Source of the DNA: Williamsia muralis NBRC 105860
Lineage (GTDB): Bacteria > Actinomycetota > Actinomycetes > Mycobacteriales > Mycobacteriaceae
Direction of reading: 5' to 3'
DNA length: 64,000 nucleotides
Assembly: GCF_001598915.1 (NCBI RefSeq)
Contig: NZ_BDAP01000007.1
Location: 124,001-188,000 of the forward strand
Both the position numbers and the translations under genes were made by a program. Below the pieces are notes generated by a model that searched no databases, was not told where the DNA came from, and saw only the letters and a list, made by a program, of their open reading frames with translations. Positions 8,087 to 15,890 of the stretch are shown piece by piece; the stretch's first letter is position 1; the number at the start of each line of letters is the position of its first letter.

Positions 8087-9588
8087 CTGCCCTCAGCGTC
8101 CCCGATCATGTCGGCGACGATCTTGGCCGACATCATCACCAACGGCAGGCCGCCGCCCGGATGGGCCGAGCCGCCGACGAGGAACAGGCCAGGAACGGGC
8201 GATCTGTTGGCCGGCCGCAAAAATGCCGCCATCGCACCATTGGACGACGTGCCGTAGATGGAGCCGCCCGGTGTCATCGTCCGTCGCTGCAGATCGGCCG
8301 GGCTGATGATCACCCGGTTCGTGACCTCGCCACGTACATCCAGCCCGCGGTCGGCCATCAGGTCCAAGATCTGGTCGGCGTACCGGTCGCCCAGGCCGGG
8401 GGCGTCCCAATCGGTACCCGATTCGGGGTCGTGCGGAGGCGCGTTGACAAGAACGAACCACGCACCCGCGCCCTCGTGCGGAACGATCGCCGGGTCGGGG
8501 GGAGCGCTGACATAAATCGTCGGACGAGGAACCGGACGGGCCCGACCATGACGGCCGAAGACCGCGTCGAACTCGTCGTCGTAGTCTTCGGCAAACATCA
8601 CATGGTGGTGTGGCTGACCGGCAGGGGCGTTCTGCAATGCCAGCAGGATCACGAAGCCGGACAGCGAACGGGTGGTGCGGCGCAGGCGCCATCGCGCCTG
8701 CCGGATCGGCCAACGGCGGGCCGTGAGCAACGTGTTGTAGACCTGGTGTGCATCGGCGTTGGCCACCACCGCATCCGCGGAGATGACCCCGCCGTCGTCG
8801 ACCCGAACACCGGTGACACCTGTTGCGTCCGAGACGATCTCGGTGACCTTCGTACCAAGACGTACGTCGACGCCCAGGGTCAGCGCGCGATCGAGTAGCG
8901 CAGCAGCGATACGCCCCAGACCCCCGGCCACGTACCAGGATCCAAAAGCCTGCTCCGCGTACGGCACGCTCGCCAGCGCGGCCGGGGCACGGCGGGGATC
9001 AGACCCGGTGTACGTCGCGTATCGGTCGAGCAACATCCGTAGGCGGGGATCGGACAGATACGATTTGCCGATCCCGCGCAACGACCGCCACGGTGCCACC
9101 GCCGCGAGCTCATCCAGGTGGCGGGAGAGTCCGAGCATCGTGCGGACGTCGATCGGTGATTCCAGGAACGGGATGCGGGTGACGTCCCAGATCCGTTGGG
9201 CACGCTCGGAGAATGCACTCCACTGTGCGCCTCGGCCATCGCCCAGTGCCGCGTCGAGCGCGGCGGGGATGTCGCGCATCTCTCCGGGGAGATCGAGGAC
9301 GGCGCCATCGGGGAAGGTGTACCGGCAGGCGATGTCGAGGCGTTGCAGTCCGAGTTCGTCGGATGCCGAGCCGCCGCCGGTTGCGGCGAACAGATCGTCG
9401 AGGACCTGGGGGAGAGTCAACAGGGATGGGCCCGTGTCGAACACGAAGTCGTCGATCTTCTCCACACCGAGCTTGCCGCCGACCGTGGCGGCTTGTTCGA
9501 CGAGGGTGACAGCGTGCCCCTGTGCCGCCAGACGTGTTGCTGCGGCCAATCCGCCCACACCCGCTCCGACAACAACGATGTGGCTCAA
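8065..9588 (-). CDS. Second CrtI-family carotenoid desaturase/oxidoreductase
   Basis: A 507-residue FAD amine-oxidoreductase of the phytoene-desaturase family. It has the N-terminal GAGVGGLAAATRLAAQGHAV fold, FDTGPSLLTLP, and the C-terminal signature LFLVGGSAHPGGGLPLVMMS. It is clearly different from the crtI product in this locus and closer in feel to the CrtN/CrtP/CrtO-like oxidases and later-step desaturases, so it may modify the product of CrtI. The start codon is TTG at 9588, inside a TTGA overlap with the YihY stop, so it depends on coupled translation. Exact reaction unknown. Confidence 0.82.
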   Translation of the reverse strand: MSHIVVVGAGVGGLAAATRLAAQGHAVTLVEQAATVGGKLGVEKIDDFVFDTGPSLLTLPQVLDDLFAATGGGSASDELGLQRLDIACRYTFPDGAVLDLPGEMRDIPAALDAALGDGRGAQWSAFSERAQRIWDVTRIPFLESPIDVRTMLGLSRHLDELAAVAPWRSLRGIGKSYLSDPRLRMLLDRYATYTGSDPRRAPAALASVPYAEQAFGSWYVAGGLGRIAAALLDRALTLGVDVRLGTKVTEIVSDATGVTGVRVDDGGVISADAVVANADAHQVYNTLLTARRWPIRQARWRLRRTTRSLSGFVILLALQNAPAGQPHHHVMFAEDYDDEFDAVFGRHGRARPVPRPTIYVSAPPDPAIVPHEGAGAWFVLVNAPPHDPESGTDWDAPGLGDRYADQILDLMADRGLDVRGEVTNRVIISPADLQRRTMTPGGSIYGTSSNGAMAAFLRPANRSPVPGLFLVGGSAHPGGGLPLVMMSAKIVADMIGDAEGSQSSSSE

Positions 9589-10484
9589 GCTTTTTCCTCC
9601 GGATCATTGCTGGTGTGGTCGGGTTCGGCCCCACGCCGGCCGTCCACCACGGTGTCGAGGGATCGTGTCACCGCCCACCCCATGATCACCACCATATGCA
9701 GGATCCAGAGCCACAGACCGACCGCGACCACACCGCCGATGACATCGAGACCCGCGTAGGGGATCCCGACGTCGATGGGCAGCGACAGGAACAACGCGAA
9801 GCCCTGGAGGAATCCGGCCATGAACGACGCGGTGGTGACTGCGCCGACCGCTGCCACCCACCATCTCGGGTTGCCCGGTGTCACAGCGCGATACACCCAG
9901 ACGAGTGCCACCGAGAGCACCAGCCACGTGGCGAGGAAGCCGATCCAGGTGCGGAAGATCAGGTCGCCCGCGCTGCCTGTGCCACCGCCCTCGGGTGCGA
10001 AGGTGACGAGCTGCTCGCCCACGGTCCGGAACACCAGTCCGAAGACCGGTATCGCGATGAGCAAGGCCAAAACGCGGGCCCGGGCTCTCCATCCGGTGAA
10101 CCGGTCGGGTTCGGGCGAGATTGCCAGACACGCGCGCCGCAGACCTTCGCCGTAGAACGATGCCGGGAACAACAGGACAAGTGCTTTGAGTGGGTCCATC
10201 TGTACCCCGGCCTCGACCAGTGCGTCGTACGCCGGTCGTGCCCCCATGTCAGGCGGGATGAGGACCCGCAGCGCCAGCAGCTCCTGCTGTGCCTGCAGGT
10301 CGGGTTCGAACCACGTGGTGCTCCACATCGCGAGCAGGAACCAGGGGACGATGGCGATCGCTGCGAAGTAGGTCAGCGTGGCGGCAGCACCGGCGATGTC
10401 GCCGCCGGCCAGACGTCGTCTCGCTCCGCGGAGAACAACGGCGGTCTCGCCGGTCAGTGTGCGCAGATCGATCACGGCGCCCAC
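9585..10484 (-). CDS. YihY/BrkB family integral membrane protein
   Basis: A 299-residue polytopic membrane protein with about six hydrophobic segments. It shows the family features: an amphipathic N-terminus, GAAATLTYFAAIAIVPWFLLA in the first membrane segment, LFPASFYGEGLRRA, and a Gly-rich last helix pair. The family is widespread; its transport or envelope role is not established. The GTG at 10484 is used; a second GTG three codons in is possible. It lies 37 bases after the phosphoribosyltransferase and overlaps the CrtI-like gene by four bases. Confidence 0.82.
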   Translation of the reverse strand: MGAVIDLRTLTGETAVVLRGARRRLAGGDIAGAAATLTYFAAIAIVPWFLLAMWSTTWFEPDLQAQQELLALRVLIPPDMGARPAYDALVEAGVQMDPLKALVLLFPASFYGEGLRRACLAISPEPDRFTGWRARARVLALLIAIPVFGLVFRTVGEQLVTFAPEGGGTGSAGDLIFRTWIGFLATWLVLSVALVWVYRAVTPGNPRWWVAAVGAVTTASFMAGFLQGFALFLSLPIDVGIPYAGLDVIGGVVAVGLWLWILHMVVIMGWAVTRSLDTVVDGRRGAEPDHTSNDPEEKA

Positions 10485-10521
10485 TGCGCGGCTCGACTGA
10501 ACGGCTGCACATCCACCCTGA

Positions 10522-10995
10522 TCAGCGAGGCGTGATGGGCGGCTCGGTGGACCAGGGGAAGTTGATCCAGCGGTCGGTGTACCGCCAGGTGTAGTCGGCC
10601 TTGATCACCGATGCGGGCTTCTCGTACAACACCGCCGTCCGTACCTCGGAGGCGTGGTTGCGACAGAAGGTGTGTACGAGTTCCAGTGTCTTTCCACTGT
10701 CCGCGACGTCGTCGACGACGAGTACGGTCAGGCCGTCCAGTTCGGTCGCATCGAGGATGGGCGGGAGTATCACCGGTTCGTCGAGCGTGGTGCCCACACC
10801 GGTGTAGAACTCGACGTTCATCGTGAACAGTGATTTGCAGTCGAGCGCGTACGCCAGCGCCCCGGCAGGCACCAGGCCCCCGCGCGCGATACCGAGCACC
10901 ACGTCGGGCGCGAACCCGGAATCGGCGACCGTCTGAGCGAGGTCACGACTCGCCGCCCCGAACAGATCCCAGGTGAGTACTTCGCGTTCGCTCAT
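10522..10995 (-). CDS. Type I phosphoribosyltransferase (xanthine/guanine PRTase-like)
   Basis: The 157-residue protein contains the PRPP-binding loop VLVVDDVADSGKTLEL near residue 95 and the N-terminal substrate-side motif LGIARGGLVPAGALAYAL. This arrangement matches the hypoxanthine/xanthine-guanine PRTase-like group that makes nucleotides from free bases and PRPP in the cytoplasm. The ATG at 10995 starts MSEREVLTWDLFG; the open frame continues upstream, but there it overlaps the LLM gene in another frame. It lies 32 bases after the LLM oxidoreductase on the same strand. Confidence 0.85.
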   Translation of the reverse strand: MSEREVLTWDLFGAASRDLAQTVADSGFAPDVVLGIARGGLVPAGALAYALDCKSLFTMNVEFYTGVGTTLDEPVILPPILDATELDGLTVLVVDDVADSGKTLELVHTFCRNHASEVRTAVLYEKPASVIKADYTWRYTDRWINFPWSTEPPITPR

Positions 10996-11027
10996 CGAGC
11001 CATGGTCGCACGCAGGCGCAGACGATG

Positions 11028-12047
11028 TCAGCGCCAACCGAGGGCGGGGGCGACGTGCGTCAGGATCGATTCGATGACGTGTGCGTTGTAGTCGGCACCG
11101 AGCTGGTTCGGCACGGTGAGAAGGAGGGTGTCCGCTGCAGCGATGGCCTCGTCCTCGCGGAGCTGTTCGATCAACCGGTCTGGTTCGTCGGCATAGCTCC
11201 GGCCGAATCGCGCCGTGGTCCCGTCGATGATGCCCACCTGATCGGCATCTTGTCCGCCACGCCCGAAATAGGCGCGGTCCCGATCGTCGACAAGGGCAAA
11301 GATGCTGCGGCTGACGGACACTCGCGGCTCGCGCTTGTGTCCGGCCGACTTCCAGGTCTCGCGGAAACGCTCGATCTGTTCGGCCTGCAGTTGATGAAAG
11401 GGCACTCCGGTGTCTTCGGTCAGCAGGGTTGAACTCATCAGGTTCATCCCTTGCTCGGCTGTCCACTCCGCGGTGGCCCGTGTACCGGCGCCCCACCAGA
11501 TGCGGTCTCGCAAGCCTGGCGATTGGGGCTCGATGCCCAGCAGGCCAGGGGGATTGGGGAACATCGGCGACGGGTTCGGTTGGGCGAACTTGGCGTTGTC
11601 GATGACCTTGAGGAAGACATCGGTGTGCTGGCGGGCCATGTCCGCGTCCGAGGCGTCCTCATTCGGCGCATAGCCGAAATACCGGTAGCCATCGATCACC
11701 TGCTCGGGCGAACCACGGCTGATCCCGAGCTGCAGTCGGCCGCCCGAGATGAGATCCGCAGAGCCGGCGTCCTCAGCCATGTACATCGGGTTCTCGTAGC
11801 GCATGTCGATGACGCCGGTCCCGATCTCGATGCGGCTGGTCCGCGCGCCGACTGCGGCTAGGAGTGGAAATGGCGACGCCAGCTGCCGAGCGAAGTGATG
11901 CACACGGAAATAGGCGCCATCAGCGCCGAGTTCCTCGGCCGCGACCGCGAGATCGATCGACTGCAGCAAAGTGTCTGCGGCTGACCGGGTCTGCGAACCG
12001 GGTGAATCCGACCAGTGCCCGAACGACAAGAATCCGATGTTCTTCAT
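11028..12047 (-). CDS. LLM-class flavin-dependent oxidoreductase (luciferase-like)
   Basis: A 339-residue TIM-barrel flavoprotein of the bacterial luciferase/F420 superfamily. The sequence begins FLSFGHWSD and contains AEELGADGAYFRVHHFARQ, the RIEIGTGVIDMRYENP strand and GGRLQLGISRGSPEQVIDGY, all characteristic of the single-component LLM group. The cofactor could be FMN or F420 and the substrate is unknown. No Shine-Dalgarno sequence precedes the ATG at 12047, so the message may be near-leaderless. It heads the minus-strand series with the PRTase, YihY and CrtI-like genes. Confidence 0.88.
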   Translation of the reverse strand: MKNIGFLSFGHWSDSPGSQTRSAADTLLQSIDLAVAAEELGADGAYFRVHHFARQLASPFPLLAAVGARTSRIEIGTGVIDMRYENPMYMAEDAGSADLISGGRLQLGISRGSPEQVIDGYRYFGYAPNEDASDADMARQHTDVFLKVIDNAKFAQPNPSPMFPNPPGLLGIEPQSPGLRDRIWWGAGTRATAEWTAEQGMNLMSSTLLTEDTGVPFHQLQAEQIERFRETWKSAGHKREPRVSVSRSIFALVDDRDRAYFGRGGQDADQVGIIDGTTARFGRSYADEPDRLIEQLREDEAIAAADTLLLTVPNQLGADYNAHVIESILTHVAPALGWR

Positions 12048-12119
12048 GACACTGTAAATGAAACCACGGTCCGTTTAATTCCGCGCCATGGCCCCGTACA
12101 GAAGACGCCGACAACAAGA

Positions 12120-12172
12120 CGCCGGCAACGACGGGGCTGATCGGTCTCTTCGACCGCTCGTCGTTGCCGGCG
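12120..12172 (-). terminator. 14-bp perfect inverted repeat downstream of the DJ-1/PfpI gene
   Basis: CGCCGGCAACGACG (12120-12133) and its exact reverse complement (12159-12172) are separated by 25 bases. The structure starts 20 bases after the stop of the minus-strand PfpI gene and lies before the LLM promoter. It probably isolates the two units. There is no long U run, as is common in actinobacterial terminators. Confidence 0.6.
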
Positions 12173-12191
12173 CCCATGCACCAAATGGTGG

Positions 12192-12887
12192 TCAGCCGAG
12201 GTCGCCGAGGATCCTCTGCGCAAGCGGAGCGGACGACGCTGGGTTCTGGCCCGTGTAGAGGTTGCGATCCACGACGACCTTGGGTGCCCAGGGCTCGCCC
12301 TCCTGGTAGTCGACGCCGAGATCGATCAGCCGGTCCTGGAGCAGCCAGAGGGCCTTGTCGGCCAGGCCTGCCTGGGTTTCCTCGGCATTGGAGAAGCCCG
12401 TGGCCTGGTAGCCGGCGAAAGTGAACGACCCGTCATCGCGGGTGGCGGCCAGCAACGCTGCGGGAGCGTGGCACACCACGCCCAGTGGTCGCCCGGAATC
12501 GATGGCGTCGGTCAGCAGTCGACCGGACACCTCGTCGACCGCGAGGTCTTCCATGGGGCCGTGACCACCGGGGTAGAAAACTGCCACGTAGTGGCTCAGG
12601 TCAACGTCGTCGAGAGAGATCGGATGCTTCAGTTCTTCATTCGACTCGAGTTTCGCGGCGATCGCGTCGGCCTTGTCCTGCCCACCGTTGGCGTCGGCGG
12701 CCAAGCTGCCCTGGTCCACCCCAGGCACCTTGCCGCCTGGGGTTGCCACCACCACCTCGTGGCCGGCGTTCGTGAACTCCTCGTAGGGCGCCACGAACTC
12801 CTCGGCCCAGAAACCGGTCGGATGCTTGCTTCCGTCCTTCAGGGTCCAATGATCGGCGGCGGTCATCACGAACAACACCTTTGCCAC
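12192..12887 (-). CDS. DJ-1/PfpI family protein (type 1 glutamine amidotransferase-like, Hsp31 group)
   Basis: A 231-residue protein with the DJ-1/PfpI nucleophile elbow GVVCHAPAALL (catalytic Cys near residue 137), the FYPGGHGPMEDL motif and an upstream Glu (GFWAEEFVAPYEEF) that can form the triad. Close relatives are chaperone/glyoxalase III-type proteins acting on methylglyoxal or glycated substrates. The GTG at 12887 is chosen because AAGGAG lies six bases upstream; the longer frame to 12947 adds 20 polar residues without family similarity. It is apparently monocistronic. Confidence 0.85.
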   Translation of the reverse strand: MAKVLFVMTAADHWTLKDGSKHPTGFWAEEFVAPYEEFTNAGHEVVVATPGGKVPGVDQGSLAADANGGQDKADAIAAKLESNEELKHPISLDDVDLSHYVAVFYPGGHGPMEDLAVDEVSGRLLTDAIDSGRPLGVVCHAPAALLAATRDDGSFTFAGYQATGFSNAEETQAGLADKALWLLQDRLIDLGVDYQEGEPWAPKVVVDRNLYTGQNPASSAPLAQRILGDLG

Positions 12888-12965
12888 AACATGCTCCTTT
12901 GCACTTTTGTCCGGTTCAGCCGTCTGTTCATCGGCCTTGTGGTGCAAGTCCGGACCCCCGGCGGG

Positions 12966-13940
12966 TTATTCCACGGGTACCCGCGCCGCGAGTTGTGAAT
13001 CGCTCTTGAGCCGCCCGCCCATGTTGACCGCCACCAGTCCCGACAGCAGCACAGCCGCGCCCGCCAGCTGGGCGACGGTCATGGTCTGGCCCAGCAGCCA
13101 CCACGACACCACCGCGGACGACAGCACCTCGATGAGCGCCACGAACGAGGCGGGAGTGGCGCCGAGGAGCCGAACGGCATGTACGCCGGTGACGTACGCG
13201 AGGCTGGTGGAGATCCCGGCTATCGCCAGTGCGACCACCCACCAGGGCACCGAGGTGTCGGCGAGCACGGTGGACCCGGTGCCCGCGGCCATGGGCAGCA
13301 GACCCAGCGCGCCGGCGATGCAGATCACCGCTGTACCGAGCAGCAATCCACCGGTGGTCAGGGCCAATGGCTCCACGCTCTGACCCGATTTGCCGAAATC
13401 CTCGGTGGCCAGGATGAAATAGGCCGCGAGCCCGACGCCGGCGATGACGGCCCACACGAATCCGACGGGGTCGATGTCACCGATGTCGCCCCCGCCGACG
13501 ATGACCATCACAAGCCCGGCAAGTGCGATGACACAGCCGATACCGGTCAAGGTCGTCGGCGTGCGTCCTCGGATGAGCCAGTCGTACGCCACGACGAGGA
13601 TCAGCCCCGAGTATTCGATGAGCAGGGCAACCGGCACGTCGAGGTATCGGACCGCGTTGAAGAAGCTGAGTTGGACGACGGCGACGCCGAGGATGCCGTA
13701 GGCGATCACGAGCATCGGCGATCGGGCCCACTGGGCAAACAGGTTGCGGCGCAGCAATATCAGCGGAACGAGGAGTAGGAGCGAGCCGGCGCCCAGCCGT
13801 ACGGCCGTCACCGCGGCCGAGGACCAGCCGCTGTCGATCAGTCCCTTGGCGAGCGGTCCCGAGGTGCCGAACGACACGGCCGACGTCACGCCCATCACCA
13901 AGCCGAACCCGGGCAGGGTGCGCGCATCAACGAACTTCAA
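12966..13940 (-). CDS. EamA/DMT-family transporter
   Basis: The 324-residue protein has ten predicted membrane helices in two repeated EamA halves (for example GFGLVMGVTSAVSFGTSGPLAKG and VGFVWAVIAGVGLAAYFILA). Such proteins move metabolites or drugs across the inner membrane. I place the start at TTG 13940: it follows GGAGG, and the upstream codons back to an ATG at 13985 are AT-rich and contain a palindrome that looks like an operator. If the ATG is real, the protein is 15 residues longer. It is divergent from the CGNR gene, its likely regulator; cargo is unknown. Confidence 0.85.
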   Translation of the reverse strand: MKFVDARTLPGFGLVMGVTSAVSFGTSGPLAKGLIDSGWSSAAVTAVRLGAGSLLLLVPLILLRRNLFAQWARSPMLVIAYGILGVAVVQLSFFNAVRYLDVPVALLIEYSGLILVVAYDWLIRGRTPTTLTGIGCVIALAGLVMVIVGGGDIGDIDPVGFVWAVIAGVGLAAYFILATEDFGKSGQSVEPLALTTGGLLLGTAVICIAGALGLLPMAAGTGSTVLADTSVPWWVVALAIAGISTSLAYVTGVHAVRLLGATPASFVALIEVLSSAVVSWWLLGQTMTVAQLAGAAVLLSGLVAVNMGGRLKSDSQLAARVPVE

Positions 13941-13965
13941 GATTCCTCCGATGAGGGTGACAGGA

Positions 13966-13979
13966 GTAAAACTGTTTAC
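13966..13979. promoter_or_regulatory. Palindrome GTAAA-N4-TTTAC between EamA and CGNR genes
   Basis: GTAAA (13966-13970), ACTG and TTTAC (13975-13979) form a perfect inverted repeat in the short divergent promoter region, in an AT-rich pocket. It probably binds the adjacent CGNR regulator. This site also argues that the transporter starts at 13940 and not at 13985. Confidence 0.45.
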
Positions 13980-14017
13980 ACTCATGACAGCTAAACGGAT
14001 TGCTGGTAAGGAGTCAA

Positions 14018-14563
14018 ATGCTATTTGCTCATGACACCGATGTCGCGTTGGTGGCCACTGCCGCGTTGATCAACACCGGCCGCGACGACGTCGACACGCT
14101 GAGCACCACCGGCGAGCTCCGCGACTTCCTCGACGACCAGGGCTACACGGGCCGCCGGGACGGTGACGCCGCCGAACTCGATGCCGTGCGAGCACTGCGC
14201 ACCCGGCTCGACACCCTCTGGCAACTCGGGATCGATGACGCGGCGCACGAGGTGAACGTGATGCTCCGAGAGGCGGACGCCCGGCCGTACCTCACCCGCC
14301 ACGACGGTTGGGATTGGCATATCCACGTCACCGAACCCGAGGCGCCACTGGCCGACCGGATGGCCGCAGAGAATGCGATGGCGTTGATCGACCTGATCCG
14401 CACCGATCAGCTGAGCCGACTGAAGACATGCGCGGGAGAGGGTTGCCGGCTCGTCTTCATCGACTTGTCCCGCAACCGATCTCGTCGATTCTGCAGTGAT
14501 GGGGGATGTGGCAACAGGGCCCACGTCGCGGCATACCGCAGGCGCCGGGCCGAACAGGACTGA
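14018..14563 (+). CDS. CGNR zinc-finger regulator
   Basis: A 181-residue protein with the N-terminal ABATE-like region of stress-induced regulators and a C-terminal CGNR zinc finger. The finger reads CAGEGC, then FIDLSRNRSRR, FCSDGGCGNR and a basic helix (AAYRRRRAEQD); the four Cys residues are all present. The domain is thought to bind DNA. The ATG at 14018 follows AAGGAG by four bases and is preferred to a TTG at 14000. The divergent EamA transporter is the obvious target. Confidence 0.87.
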   Translation: MLFAHDTDVALVATAALINTGRDDVDTLSTTGELRDFLDDQGYTGRRDGDAAELDAVRALRTRLDTLWQLGIDDAAHEVNVMLREADARPYLTRHDGWDWHIHVTEPEAPLADRMAAENAMALIDLIRTDQLSRLKTCAGEGCRLVFIDLSRNRSRRFCSDGGCGNRAHVAAYRRRRAEQD

Positions 14564-14573
14564 TCGGGGCCGA

Positions 14574-15623
14574 TCAGAGGCGGAACAGCATCGTCTCCGC
14601 AGTCAGGCCGGGCCCGAATGCCATCGCACTACCCATCCCGGTCGGGCCTCCCGCGGCTGCCCGTTTCATCATCTCGGCGAGCACGAACAGCACGGTGGCC
14701 GACGACATGTTGCCGTAGTTGTCGAGCACGTACCGCGACACCTCCAAGGCGGAGGGCTCGAGTTCGAGTGCGTTCTCCACCGCGTCGAGAATGGTGCGGC
14801 CCCCCGGGTGGATCGCCCAGAGATCGATGTCGCCGGGGGTGCGCCCGGCAAGGATGAGTTTGAGGTTCTCCTGGTTCAGTGCGCGGCCCAACTGCCCGGG
14901 GACCTTGCCGGAAAGAACCATGTCGTAGCCGGCGTTGCCGATGCGCCAGGTGATCAGATCCCGCGTATCGGGAACCATGACCTGTTTGAACGAGTCGAGC
15001 TCGATGCCCGATCGATCGGCCGAGATGACGGCGGCGGCACACCCGTCCCCGAAGATCAAGAACGACAACATCGATTCCAGGCTCTTGGGCTGCTGCATGT
15101 GGACCGAGCACAGTTCGACACTCACGAGCAGGACTTTCGCCTGTGGGTTCGCGCGGACGATGTTGTCGGCGGTCTTGAGTCCGGTGATACCGGCGAAACA
15201 GCCCATGAAGCCGATCTGGGTGCGGTCGACGTTGGGGCTGATGCCACAGGTCTTGATGATGTCGTAATCGATTCCCGGAGAATAGAATCCGGTACAGGTG
15301 ACGATCACCAGGTGGGTGATCTCGTCGGCCGCGTCACCGAGATCGAGGCCTTCAACGGCCTTGCGTGCCAGTTTCGGGGCCTTGTCCTCGTACTCGACCA
15401 TGCGTGTCTCGGTGTCGACCGAGCTCGGGTTTCCACCGTAGAAGGTGATCGGGTCCTCCACCGCGGACCACCGATGAGAGATCTGGGCACGCTCTGCCAT
15501 CCGCCGGAACAACAGCATCTTGCGCCGTTCCTCGATCAGTTCGGGCGCGTGGTCGACGAAGATGTTGTGGACATCGAGGTCGGGTACAGCGGTGCTGATC
15601 TGGTTGACAAAGGCAGTAGCCAT
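14574..15623 (-). CDS. Type III polyketide synthase (chalcone/stilbene synthase family)
   Basis: A 349-residue ketosynthase homodimer-type enzyme with the complete catalytic triad: Cys142 in GFMGCFAGITGLKTA, His272 in AIHPGGRT and Asn305 in DNYGNMSSATV. Bacterial members condense malonyl-CoA or methylmalonyl-CoA onto acyl starters to give alkylresorcinols, alkylpyrones or tetrahydroxynaphthalene. I start at ATG 15623 (MATAFVNQIS), which gives the normal family length; the longer frame adds a non-family leader. It is divergent from a glycosyltransferase and an FAD hydroxylase, which suggests a phenolic lipid product that is hydroxylated and glycosylated. Starter and chain length cannot be read from sequence here. 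Confidence 0.92.
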   Translation of the reverse strand: MATAFVNQISTAVPDLDVHNIFVDHAPELIEERRKMLLFRRMAERAQISHRWSAVEDPITFYGGNPSSVDTETRMVEYEDKAPKLARKAVEGLDLGDAADEITHLVIVTCTGFYSPGIDYDIIKTCGISPNVDRTQIGFMGCFAGITGLKTADNIVRANPQAKVLLVSVELCSVHMQQPKSLESMLSFLIFGDGCAAAVISADRSGIELDSFKQVMVPDTRDLITWRIGNAGYDMVLSGKVPGQLGRALNQENLKLILAGRTPGDIDLWAIHPGGRTILDAVENALELEPSALEVSRYVLDNYGNMSSATVLFVLAEMMKRAAAGGPTGMGSAMAFGPGLTAETMLFRL

Positions 15624-15890
15624 GAGATGAAGTCCGAATCTTGTCTCAAAAGAACTGGGGCAGTCGTTTTCTCGCATCCGTGCGAACGTCGTGACTGACG
15701 CAAACGTAGGTCCGATCGGGTGCCACCGCAACCGTGAGGCGCCGGTTCGACCGTGATTTTCAGGAGATCTTCAGGGCGTGTCGTTCAGCCGCTCGACCTT
15801 TGGGCTGCCGATCTGTCGCGGCGACGTCGACGATGGTGCTCTTGTGGCAACATCGGGAGTTCGGTGGGGCTGGAAGGACGAGGTTCGCAG

